From: Diabrotica undecimpunctata
Taxonomy: Eukaryota > Arthropoda > Insecta > Coleoptera > Chrysomelidae
DNA: 64,000 nucleotides
NCBI RefSeq assembly: GCF_040954645.1
Contig: NC_092804.1
Coordinates: forward strand, 144,035,108-144,099,107
Direction: 5' to 3'
Of this stretch, positions 11,004-20,815 are shown one piece after another. Positions within the stretch are counted from its first letter, which is position 1. The number at the start of each line of letters is the position of its first letter. The notes below the pieces were generated by a model. It did no database searches. It was not told the origin of the DNA and worked only from the letters and a program-made list of their open reading frames with translations. The translations under genes were made by a program, and so were the position numbers.

Positions 11004-12165
11004 CAGCGGCGGCCGGCCAGGTGAAGTAGGTGAAGGTGAGGTTCGCCAAAAAAATATAATTAAATTGAGACAAATAAATAAAAAATGAAAACAACATTAT
11101 TATATCTAAATTCTGAAATCAATAATTATTTTTTCTCTTTTAATTAATCTAAAAATTAAGGTGAATATAATTTTTGAAATGCAAAATCCATCTGCATTAG
11201 CGTTCACGGTTGCCATGGCAACGTGAAGTCAGCCTATCCTTAGTGATAGCTGAGAAAACTGGTGCGTGCAGTTCCGCTTAAAAATATATTATTCGTCTTC
11301 ACCCACTGTTGGATGCGTATTTGGTATTCCTATTTTTCCAAAATTTCTCTAAGCGACAATATTTTGAAATTTAGTCCATTATATAGATATTTTTATATAG
11401 TATAGTGTATAGTATAGTATTTATTAGTTTAGTTTAGTCACAATATTAATTTTATTTGTTTAGTGCACTTTATTAATACATTTCTCTGTGGTTTGTTTCG
11501 GATTTCGGATATAAAGTGTTCTCGTGGATTTCGTTTGGACAAAAATAATTTTAGAGAGACATGAATTAATGACGTCTTCTTCTTCTTCTTCCTATGCCGT
11601 CTCCATTACGGAGGTTGGCGACCACATTTCTAAAAATTTCTCTGTCTTTTGCAACGTGGAATAAATCGTCTATAGTCATGTTTGTCCAGTCTCAAATATT
11701 TCGCAGCCATGATTTCCTCTTTCTACCTATTCCCTTTTTGCCATCGACGCTACCCTGCATGATGACCTGCAGAAGACTATATTAAATGGTGGCTAAATTA
11801 ATGACTTGGTGTGTAATATATTAGAGACTCCATTTAGGCATTGGAAAAATGAAGATAAAAGGGATGTTCTTTTACATTGTCGACCAACCAGTATTTTAAA
11901 CATCTGGATCCAGAGTGGTCGGCTGCAATCAGCATCTGACTTAGAGTGGGCGGCTGAATCGAAACTCACCAACCCGTCTTAGCAGGCGTGGTGTTTTAAT
12001 CGCCAAAAAACCCTCAATGAAATGTCGAGGTTCAGAACTAAAATACCCCAGGCAAGCAGAACTGAACAAGAAAAAATTTGGGCGCGAAGTAGGTACCAAA
12101 ACTCCTTTTGGCTCCGGCAAGCTTTCCTCATCTTCACTGCTTTTTTAGGCCACGAGCCGCCGCTG
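11004..12165. mobile_element. Non-autonomous hAT inserted in the foldback arm
   Basis: Ends are cagcggcggccggcc on the left and, inverted, cagcggcggctcgtgg on the right. Flanking 8-mers are identical: ttataaat at 10996-11003 and 12166-12173. The interior (1162 bp in total) has no transposase frame but includes an RTE tail with its own target duplication. Removing this element restores a continuous left arm of the surrounding foldback, which confirms both boundaries. Confidence 0.92.
11574..11795 (-). pseudogene. RTE LINE 3' end inserted in the hAT
   Basis: The minus strand encodes the very end of the RTE reverse transcriptase: RKRKSWLRNIWDWTN, then REIFRNVVANLRNGDG, followed by a GAA-rich tail (tcttcttcttcttc on the plus strand). 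It is flanked by aattaatgac at 11564-11573 and 11796-11805, a 10-bp target duplication, so the insertion was severely 5' truncated at birth. Confidence 0.88.
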
Positions 12166-12566
12166 TTATAAATACAATTCAAAAAGTACTTTACATTTAA
12201 AAAAAATTACATGGACAAGTCAGTTTCACTTTTACTGTCGTTATCTAGATCTATAATTGTTTCTTTTAATAATATATTTTTTTTAAATGTAAGTACTTTT
12301 TGAATTGTATTTATAAATGGTAAATTTTCTATGTATTCGTAATTTATGTATTTTGTAAATATGTGAATGTAGTATATGTAAATATTTTTGCAACTATTAT
12401 AACTTTAGTAGACAATGATAAGGACTGGTTTTTAAACACACCTAACAATCGAATAAGTAATGCAAATCGAAAATAAAAGTACGATCCTTTCCAGAGGCGA
12501 TTCCTCGCTGCCTTGCGGTAGACATTTAATGGTAATAAATGACTCTCTTAGATCTCTGGTAGGACT

Positions 12567-13255
12567 TTACATGGAAAATTTTAATAAAAATCAGTCATGC
12601 CATTTCGGAGGACTATGGCAACTAACTCTGTGAACCACTCTTACACCTCAGGTGTATGAAAAATAGATAACGACCTATTCTCAGACCTACCGAATATATA
12701 AAATATATAAAATTTCAGAAAAATCTCTCCAGGCACTTCGGAGGAGTAAGGCAATTAATTATGTGACACTAATATAGCTATTAAGAAATAGGGGTTATTA
12801 ATGGAGAGGTAAAAATTAAGGTTTGTATGTATTTTTGATGTCACATCATAAAAATATAAAAATAAAAAACTTCCAAAAAGTAAAAAAAATATGTTTGGTG
12901 TATGAAAAATAGATAACAACCTATTTTCATATCTACAGAAAACACATATAAAATTTCATAAAAATCGGTTCAGCCATTTCAGAGACATATCGCAACTAAC
13001 TCTGTGACACTAATATGGCTATTAAAAAAGGGTTAGTAATAGAGGGGTGAAAATTAAGGGTTGTACCTATGTATTTTTTAATGTCACATCATAAAAACAA
13101 AAAAAAAATTTAAAAATAAAACAAATGTTTGAGGTGAACCACCCTTACCACTTAGAGTATGAAAAGATAAAAATAACAACTTATTCTCAGAGCTACAGAA
13201 TATACATGTAAAATTTCATCAAAATCGCTCCAGCCGTTTCGGAAAAGCAAGGTTT
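12567..13255. repeat. Degenerate tandem array, ~250-bp period
   Basis: Three units share, in order, a gaaccaccc/gaaccactc segment, agtatgaaaa(t)agataa, ttctcagacctacc-like text, aaaatttcat-aaaatcg, ccagccgtttcgga, actctgtgacactaatat and gtcacatcataaaaa. Anchors aaaatttcat/g fall near 12708, 12952 and 13211. The same unit also occurs at 10425-10615 outside the foldback. Such units are common in insect repeats; I cannot assign them to a named element. Confidence 0.75.
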
Positions 13256-13339
13256 CACATAGCACAACATGCGGTGTTTTATGTACTAACCTCAACCGAC
13301 ACTGCTTGACTTCTGTGATTGAACAAGAAATGAAAGATA

Positions 13340-13569
13340 TTTCTTTTTAGCAAATGTGGCTGAAAATCTTTCAGATGACTTTGTGGAAATTTTTAATATT
13401 GGTACTCGATCACTAAATAGTTTAAAATATGCTCCAATCACATCTGTTAATGTAGAACGCAGCTTTTCTGTTTACAAATATATGTACTCAGATCGAAGAC
13501 ATAAGTTTTTGATATACAATTATGAAAACTGTTTAATTATTTATGGTTTTTTCAATAGCATATCATAAG
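13340..13569 (+). pseudogene. hAT transposase C-terminal fragment
   Basis: Reads FVEIFNIGTRSLNSLKYAPI, then TSVNVERSFSVYKYMYSDRR, HKFLIYNYENCLIIYGF and a stop. It is clearly homologous to the end of the intact transposase at 6891-8980 (PVTSVDVERSFSIYKYMYSD) but is diverged, so it comes from a sister subfamily. Only the dimerisation region remains. Confidence 0.88.
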
Positions 13570-13575
13570 TTAAAA

Positions 13576-14335
13576 ACATCAGTGATACAATTTGTTTATT
13601 ATTTTTGTAAATACCTCTTTTGCATTAGATAGAGGAGCAGTACTAAATATTACTACTAAGTAAATTTAATTGTTTTATTTTAGAAGAAAATGTTGCCAAA
13701 TAATAATATATTTTTTTGCATGTTTCCTTAATTTTTTTGTGAATATCTTATTTTTTATAAAAAAACAAATCCTAACTTATCTTAAGAAATTAGTCAAAGA
13801 TAAGTATTCATTTAGCTTGTACCTGTTAATATTTTTTAACATTTGTTATATCAGGAATCTGTATATAAATTAAATGAACTTTATTGTGATTGTCGCAGAC
13901 AATGGACGTTTTACGCTATTGTGTACAAGATCCAAGCATTTTTCTCTCTCAGCAGGTGGTCAGGTTTGTATTTGACGTATACTGTGTTGAACGACATTAT
14001 TTCCAAGTTTGTAACTCCCATTTGACTTTGTTTGGCACGTGCCGAGTTTTTCATTTTTATACATTTTTTATTTTTATCTTAAATAAAATGTTGTAATTAC
14101 GTTTTATTATTAGTTTACAAAATGCGTTAAACGGAGGTAAATAATAACTTTTTATTTTTATTTTCCAATGGTTAAAAATTCGTTATAAAAAGGTTTTTGA
14201 CTAAGATATTCGTAATGTAAAGATATAGTTTGCATTCATTCTTACGGACAGTTCTAGGGGATTTCGAAAAATTTGTTAAATCGAGAAACCCGTTATATTG
14301 AGGGGAGTCGTGATATTAAGGTTACACAACATATA
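13576..14335. other. Unassigned AT-rich DNA
   Basis: No recognisable gene. The stretch near 14275-14320 (tcgagaaacccgttatattgag) resembles text near pogo/Tigger ends, which is only suggestive. Confidence 0.4.
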
Positions 14336-14339
14336 TGCG

Positions 14340-14640
14340 AGTTTTTTTACAGCTTGTATTCCCGTCTCTCGCATCCAAGTTTCCATCTTTTGGTATCCAG
14401 CATGTATTATATAATTTCTCCAGCAGCGTTTTGGTTTCCTTTTTTTTTTCTAGTGGCCGGAGACCACTTTCATATTTTTCGTGGCCCTCATCCGTCATTC
14501 TTTTCAGGTGACCATACCACTTGAATTGTTTTATTTCAAAGGCTTCTTTAGTAGTTTATTTAATATGGTGGTTTTTAGTGGTAGTACATTTATTTCTATT
14601 CAGTTTCTGATTTTTTCGTTTTTTTAATAATGACAATTAT
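14340..14640 (-). pseudogene. LINE reverse transcriptase C-terminal remnant
   Basis: On the minus strand the reading FEIKQFKWYGHLKRMTDEGH, EKYESGL matches the R-W-Y-G-H-V-K-R-M block near the C-terminus of insect RTE/CR1-like reverse transcriptases. On both sides similarity continues through stops and frame changes. It is an old, heavily decayed copy. Confidence 0.7.
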
Positions 14641-14782
14641 TCATATTGGATAATCATCGTTTCATATTGACCATGCCTTAATATTCTTATCCTATGCTCT
14701 CTCATTAGTTGGTGCCACTCCTTTAATATACCTATGACTATTCTCACATATAACCTTTATTATTACTCCACTTAGTCCATCC

Positions 14783-15359
14783 AGTTAGAATCTATGGAGA
14801 GGGCATCACGTGACTAAAAACAACCTCACTTCGGCCATATTGTTTTAACACTTTTGACAGATCGTATATGTTTGTTTATGTTTGTTGTTTTTAGAATATT
14901 GTTAGTTGTATAATACTTTTATAGAAGCTGTAATAATATATTGTGATAGTGCATAATAATGGTTTCTTGTTCTCAACGTAGTTGCAGTGGCAGAAGCAAT
15001 CTTAATAAAAAATCTTCAGGAAAAAGTTCTACAGGTTAGTATACAAATATGTAAACAAAGTAATGGCCCGTACTTCAGAGAATAAATTAATAGTATTTGA
15101 CTGTATTAATTTATCTTTATGTATAATATATCGTGTTTTTAGTGTTTACACGGGATAAATAAATCATAGTTTATTAAAAATGTATTGCACTTTGTAGATT
15201 ATGATTAAATCTTCTGAATAACTAGTCATATTTTTATAGTAGTTTTATTATTATTGAGTCCGGCCATGATCCCACCGCCATATTGGTATCACCGTTAGCC
15301 ACTACGCCGTTTTTAACATACACGTTAATATGCTCATAGCTTCTCCATAGATTCTAACT
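14783..15359 (+). mobile_element. Internally deleted P-like (THAP) element
   Basis: Eighteen-base perfect inverted ends, agttagaatctatggaga at 14783-14800 and its inverse at 15342-15359, with imperfect extension outward to about 30 bases (cttagtc-like text on both sides). A THAP-type exon start lies inside. At ~0.58 kb it is far shorter than an autonomous P-like or Kolobok-like element. No target duplication could be confirmed. Confidence 0.7.
14959..15034 (+). pseudogene. THAP zinc-finger first exon remnant
   Basis: An ATG opens MVSCSQRSCSGRSNLNKKSS followed by GKSST and a GGTTAGT splice donor. The M-x-x-C-x4-C-x-x-R pattern is the start of the THAP DNA-binding domain used by P-element and related transposases and by many domesticated genes. 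The His-Cys half of the C2CH finger would be in the next exon, which is not found before the right terminal repeat. It is most likely the surviving first exon of an internally deleted transposase gene; a host THAP gene is less likely given the flanking inverted repeats. Confidence 0.65.
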
Positions 15360-15714
15360 CGATGACTTAGTCACATGCATTCGTTGTTCTTCTTACTTTT
15401 TACCATCCGAAAATTCAGTGCTGTACATCATGCAGCCAGTATTTATTGGTGACTATTTCACTAGACTATTTTTAACTGATAAAACGTCATAGAAACGCTA
15501 CGTTTCCTCTGACAAGACTCCTTCATGTCCGTGATTTCTCAGCGACAAAATTATGACAGATCCGTCACGAAGGTGTCTGGTAATTCTATTGTTGTCAGTT
15601 TGACAAACGTCATTGAGGCGTAATCAATTCTGGATAAATATAATGAATCCAGACGAAAAATCAAGATTTGGATGCGTCAGGTAAAAAAATAAAAAAATAG
15701 GTTTCGGTTTTATT

Positions 15715-15831
15715 AAAGTTTGTTGCCTTTTGGCAATTTTCGCTTATGAAATTTTGCAAAATCACTCGACTTTCGTCTCGTGATTTAACTGTCAAAATTT
15801 AATTCGCGAAAATTGTTAGGCAACAAACTTT
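15715..15831. repeat. 117-bp near-perfect palindrome
   Basis: Starts aaagtttgttgcctttt and ends aggcaacaaacttt. The arms pair through gcaattttcgc and aatcactcgac, meeting at a loop of only a few bases near 15773. It fits a very small MITE with no spacer, or a palindrome made by inverted duplication. Confidence 0.85.
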
Positions 15832-15981
15832 CATACCAGTCGAAAATATTGCCGACAAAATTTTCTCTTATGGTATTATATACGATAAATACTCTGTCGG
15901 GAGTAAAAGAGTAGATATTGGTGTCTGTACCGTGAATATTCTGCCTAAAGGCTAGTACATGGTTAGTACGTTATCATATTT

Positions 15982-16105
15982 TAGTTTTAATTTTTGCTTA
16001 TGTATTGTTGCTATAGAAATTGAACTATTCCTCTTACGTAGTTTTAATTTTTATATATTTATAGTTACTATAGAAATTTAATTATTCCTCTTACGTAGTT
16101 TTGAG
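15982..16105 (+). repeat. Two-copy ~57-bp tandem repeat
   Basis: tagttttaatttt, tatagaaatt and attcctcttacg recur in the same order with a 56-57-base period, followed by the start of a third copy. Confidence 0.8.
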
Positions 16106-16109
16106 ATAG

Positions 16110-17445
16110 TATAGGTTAACTTTATTAGTTTTAGATTTAAATTTAAATAATAGTGTAATATACAGGGAGGCAATCTAATATGTTTCCCTTTGTAGGGTTT
16201 TCATTTTTTACCCCTTGTTCTTCTTGATTACCTTCTTCGCCATTAATTTCTTTCTCTGATGGACTTGGGAACACATCGCTAGATACCTGCGCTAATTTTA
16301 TTATAACCATTTTGTTAGTTGTGCATGCGCATGTTCATTAGCATTAATTTTAGTTTTATTTATTTGTAAGTAGTACTTAATGCGTTTTCGGTTCGTTTTA
16401 TTGTTTTATGTTCCACAGCGTTTACGTCTTAGCTTACGCGACGCTTATAACAACTCCCGATTCATTTTAAGGGCTGGAAACCCTATTTGTTTTTGCGCAT
16501 CTAGTTACTGCGTAGGTTATTCTAGTGGTTGTTAAGTAGTATTTGTTGCGTTCTGCATATACGATGACCTCTATATAACAATTGAGGTCATCAGAAAGAG
16601 AAGAGAAGATATTACGTTCAATCTAGAACTCGCTGGTTTCTCCCTTTCGCATTGGGTATTTATATTCCTATAGAAAAAGAATAGACGAGTAGACTATATA
16701 AACTCTATTTGAAATCAAATAAAAGCCAAAGACAAATATACATACGTTTAAATTTAATAAAAATATAAAGAGCTACAAATTAATTGCGACGTGACAAATA
16801 TATTAGAATGAATATTTATTAGAATAAATTTACAGCAGAAAAGTGTACAGGCGACAATCACTCAAAAGACTAAAATCTCAGAAGTGATAAAAAAACATCG
16901 ATACATGTAATGATATAATTAATCGGTGGTAAAATGAATCAGCCTTGTTAATAAAGACACACAAAATGTAATCCAAAAACAGTTCAATAAAATATATTAT
17001 ATATAAGTATTAATAAATGCGGTTCAAAAGGAAAATACACTACACATTCAATTAATAGTAAAATTAATACAATTTAGTAAAATCAGCACGTAAATTATAC
17101 GCAACAATAGTGATATTAATACAACAAAATAAGTCGTCAATTAATAATAAATTAATAAAATTATTAATACAAACAAGTCAATAATAATTACCGATACAGT
17201 AAAAAATCTGTAAGCAAACGTAAAATATTCTCAACGAGTGACACAATGTAAAATAAAGTACAGCACAATAAAATGAATTCGCAACAAATGTAAAATGTTC
17301 TCAAACGGTTAAAATATTCAACACGCGATATAATGTGAAATATAGTTTAGCACAAACAATTTCAACTTGCCAAATAATTGAATATTATTGTAACGATTCT
17401 ACACAGTAAACATAAGTGTGTATCAGCATCAATGTAATGGTATAT
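16110..17445. other. AT-rich non-coding stretch
   Basis: No open frame with recognisable domains. A small inverted repeat, gatgacctc / gaggtcatc (16563-16592), and a tatataaactc followed by aaataaaag (16696-16726) look promoter/LTR-like, but no matching second LTR was found. Confidence 0.4.
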
Positions 17446-17607
17446 ACAGTGTAGGTAAAAGTTTATGGTCGGTATGGTAAAATTTAACAGGATATCTAAC
17501 GCAGATATAAAATCATATTTTCAGCGAACAGACAAAGATAACAATCATATTTCCCCTTGGTCTCCCCTCCATATTTCTTATTGCTGCCCATTGCCCAGTA
17601 GTAAGAC

Positions 17608-17675
17608 GATTAGTTCCGATTAGTTTCGATTAGTTCCGATTAGTTCCGATCAGAGATATTTTACATATCTCTGGT
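17608..17675 (+). repeat. 10-bp tandem repeat followed by small hairpin
   Basis: gattagttcc occurs four to five times in a row with one variant, followed by cagagatat-tttac-atatctctg, a 9-bp stem. Both sit just outside the hAT left end. Confidence 0.8.
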
Positions 17676-18570
17676 TCCGATCCTAAGAAACTAGAGGTGG
17701 GTCGTTGACATTTTTATCGGAACCGTTTTTCGTAAACTGTAACTAGTTGATTGTTTATCAGTAGTTTCAAATAAGCGAGTACACAAAAAACATATTGGCT
17801 ATTATATTGAAAGAAACTAACGAAGGATATATTTATTATAACTTAAAAAATAAATTAAACAATACAAATAGTACTTACATTTACATGACACATTATTAAA
17901 TCGCGAATCGTCTAAATTGACATTTAAAAACATACGTTTTTCCACTTTTCTTGTTGTTTCTTCTTTTATTTAAAATTAAACCAGATTTTGAACATGTGTT
18001 CACAATGAACAGATTTTGTTACAATACTACAATATTTTATGAATATAGCGGTTACATGGCGATGGTTTTTCCACCACTGTAATGGACAGTTCCAATCACC
18101 GTTCGAAATTTTTTGTGGTTAATATCATCAGACAAATACATGTCGACTTCTTTTATATCTCTAGATACAGGTGTATGTTTAGATGAGTCATGTCTTATAA
18201 ATTCATCAAAAATACACCATGGACTTAAGTCATCTTTATCATTTTCTTTTTCTTGTACTGGTTGATTTTCACTAGTACAATCTTCTTTTTCTTTTTTTAT
18301 AGAAGTAACCAGCTTCTTAACTCTTTCTTTTGTTTTTTATAACTAGGTATTCTGATTAATGAATGAGTTTCGATTTATGATTGATCTGCATTTTCGATTT
18401 CAAATCTTTATTGATAGTTCGTCAAAGGATTTATTTATTGTAAATATTCAATTATGAATTATTTTTCTTAGTCAAAATGATTGACCTAGTATAAGAATAA
18501 TAATTTTATTTTCAAAAAATGCGCATTTGTAGAAGATGCAGCTTTTATAGTCCACTTTCTGAATATTGCA

Positions 18571-19681
18571 ATGATTGAAACTTCTCCTGACGTATTTCTG
18601 TCCATTTCGACTACTTCTACTACAAGTACTGACATACTGTCACCGCCACCCAAGCGTCAAAAGGTGATGGATACTTCCATTAATAAAAATATTAGTTTAG
18701 AACAAAAGAAACAAATAGATATGGATTTAATAAACCTATGCAAAGACTCGTTTCATCCGTTTTCCATAGTTGAAGAACGAGCTTTTAAAAAGCTTGCAGG
18801 GTGGATTCCTGGATATAAACCACCAACAAGAAAAACTTGTTCATTACGTCAGGAATGTTATACCAAAACTAAGCAAATTATTAGATCACAAGTTGTTAAA
18901 GAAGTAGAAAATATCTGTATTACTACTGACCTTTGGACATATGGAGTAACTGAGAGTTACATCGCATTAACAGGACAATATTTAACCGAAAATTTAGAAT
19001 TTAAAACGATTTTATTAGGCTGCTGCCATTTTTCTGGAAACCATAATTCAGAAAAGATCGCTTTTGAAATTAGTGAAATTATTTCACTAATTTAAAATTT
19101 CAGTTTCTAAAAAAAACACATTTCAAAAAAAGTACCTTATCTTTAGAAAGGCTTTTATAGTATCAATTACAACATAACAAAGTTCCCAAACGGCCAATCC
19201 AAGACGTGGAAACTAGGTAGAACTTCACCTATTACATGTTAAAAAGAATGACCGAGTTAGAAGAGGCAATCCGTTCCACTTTTGTATTAGTTAATACAGA
19301 CTTAGACTTGGACCAAATCTAAATAATGAAGACTGGATTATTTGTTCTCAATTTTCCCAAATTTTACGGCTTTTTAAAGAAATAACAAGTACAATGAGTG
19401 GCAAAAAATACTTGAAGGGTAGTTCAGTGATTGTTATGGTACGCTGCCTTCAAGAATCTTGCAATAAAATTTTAGCAAACGGTAACCTTACATCCATAGT
19501 ATCCGACGTAGTACAATTACTAATATCGGGTTTAGCAAAAAGTATTGTAAATGTGAACACATGTTCAAAATCTGGTTTAATTTTAAATAAAAGAAGAACA
19601 CGGTTAACAAGAAATAAAGTAGAAAAACTTACGTTTTTAAATGTCAATTTAGACGATTCGCGATTTAATAATAACGTGTAA
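18571..19681 (+). pseudogene. hAT transposase (ZBED-like), truncated and broken
   Basis: An uninterrupted N-terminal part of 174 residues contains PPPKRQKVMD, DLINLCKDSFHPFSIVEERA, FKKLAGWIPGYKPPTRKT and ITTDLWTYGVTESYIALTGQ, the catalytic start of ZBED1/4-like hAT transposases, with LLGCCHF and HNSEKIAFEI. After a stop at 19093 the text NEDWIICSQFSQILRLFKEI, TSTMSGKKYL is recognisable in another frame, and the end LTRNKVEKLTFLNVNLDD is the hAT C-terminal dimerisation tail. About 100 residues between are missing or unreadable. The N-terminal BED finger is not seen. Non-functional. Confidence 0.87.
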
Positions 19682-19931
19682 TGTAAATGTAAGTACGATT
19701 TACTATTTGTATTGTTTAGTTTATTTTTCAAGTTATAATAAATATATCCTTCATTAGTTTCTTTCACTTCAATAAATATACACATAAACGATAATAGCCA
19801 TTATGTTTGTTTATGTAGGTACTCTGTTACTTGAAACTACTGTTAAACAATCATAGTTATTGTTTACGAAAATCGGTTTAGTCGCGTTAAGAGCGTAGGC
19901 GCAAAATTTCAGGCCAATGCTTTTTAAATGT

Positions 19932-20229
19932 ATTCATTTTTTTCGAATCCTGAGAAAACTAACAAATATTTTTGAAAAATTTAAACGCAGAATGAAAGGT
20001 GACATTATTGCCGAGGGCCGAAATAAACAAAAAGTTTTTTTGAATGAGATACTTAAAATTCAAAATCACACTAAATTTTCTCTTTTTTCGCCCCTGTAAC
20101 TTTTTAAAATAAACATTATAGAAGTTTTCAGAGACTTTCGGCCCTCGGTAATAATGTATTCTTTTATTCTGCGTTTAAATTTTTCAAAAATATTTATTAG
20201 TTTTCTCAGGATTCGAAAAAAAAAAGAAT
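19932..20229. repeat. Foldback repeat, ~90-base arms
   Basis: attcatttttttcgaatcc with gagaaaacta, tttgaaaaatttaaacgcag and gccgagggccgaa on the left are mirrored by ttcggccctcgg, ctgcgtttaaattttt and ggattcgaaaaaa on the right, with a ~115-base spacer. The arms are nearly identical. It lies between the transposase end and the right tagaggtggg terminus. Confidence 0.88.
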
Positions 20230-20298
20230 GCCCACCTCTACTCGTTCGTTACCTGTGTTCCTACTTTGATTCGGTGCTTTGACTACGCGACATGAGAC

Positions 20299-20670
20299 GT
20301 TGCCAAATAATTTCGTATGAAGGTTTATTTATTGTGGAGTTATATGCATTTTATTATGCAGTTTTATTGGAAATAAGGCACAATGTGACTTTAAAATAAG
20401 CTTATTTTGATGTTTAGATTTTTAATTCGGAAATCGTACTTAAAATACGAAACATTAATAAATTTTATTTACATAAAACGATTTCCGAAGTGGAAATCAA
20501 AATGTTAAATTAAACTTATTGTAAAGAAAAATTGTGGCAAATTTAAAATAAAAAACAGTAAGCTGCCATTTAAATCAATTCGCCCAAATTTGATTATCTT
20601 AGAACTAGAACGTTGTTAAAATGCTAAAAAGACAACAGGTCAAATAAAACCAATAAGTTTGGCAACGTTG
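20299..20670. repeat. Small MITE with acgttgccaaa ends
   Basis: Ends acgttgccaaa and tttggcaacgt are exact inverses. Inside, ggcacaatgtgactttaa (20377 on) and taaagaaaaattgtggc (to 20538) are imperfect inverses and relate to the hairpin at 45353-45430. Confidence 0.6.
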
Positions 20671-20815
20671 AACTTCTCCTCTTTTCTTAGTTCCACTAAT
20701 GCTATTTCGACGATATAATGGGCTGACCTAATATACCTCTCTCTTTTTAAATAGGTGTTTCTCACTCCATCTCACATAAGGTCCATACCGACCATAAACT
20801 TTTACCTACACTGTA

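Larger units (their letters stand above)
10616..12566. mobile_element. Long foldback (inverted-repeat) element
   Basis: The left arm starts agtcctaccagagatctaag and the right arm ends with its exact inverse cttagatctctggtaggact. The arms stay similar for roughly 390 bases by eye, including the segment with taccgcaaggcagcg and a shared tgttag-tgtgtttaaaa stretch, with an extra ~110-base block near 10850-10960 in the left arm. The arms meet near 12214-12267 at a ~55-base loop. No transposase is visible, so it is non-autonomous. It was later split by a hAT insertion at 11004-12165. Confidence 0.85.
17692..20240. mobile_element. hAT element with inverted 3' ends
   Basis: The left end tagaggtgggtcgttgac and the right end (inverted) tagaggtgggcattc share the tagaggtggg terminus typical of hAT. 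In addition, ~300-base arms 17725-18025 and 19550-19880 are inverted copies of each other; both contain the transposase C-terminus text (acgttttt, aaatgtcaattta, gacgattcgcg). So the 3' end of a hAT is present twice, head to head, around one transposase body. Flanking 8-mers do not match, as expected after rearrangement. Confidence 0.75.
17446..20815. mobile_element. 3.37-kb element with 32-bp perfect TIRs
   Basis: The left end acagtgtaggtaaaagttta (17446 on) continues tggtcggtatgg; the right end 20784-20815 is its exact inverse over 32 bases. Outside, both ends touch tata, consistent with a TA-type duplication of Tc1/mariner elements. Only about 250 bases on the left and 575 on the right belong to it; the middle is a hAT (17692-20240). 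The 5-mer start and TA flank suggest a non-autonomous mariner-type element, but no mariner transposase is present, so the superfamily is an inference. Confidence 0.75.

Noticed and set aside
16560..16740. LTR-like region with tatataaactc and aaataaaag
   Set aside because: No second copy, no primer-binding site and no TG...CA boundaries could be established.
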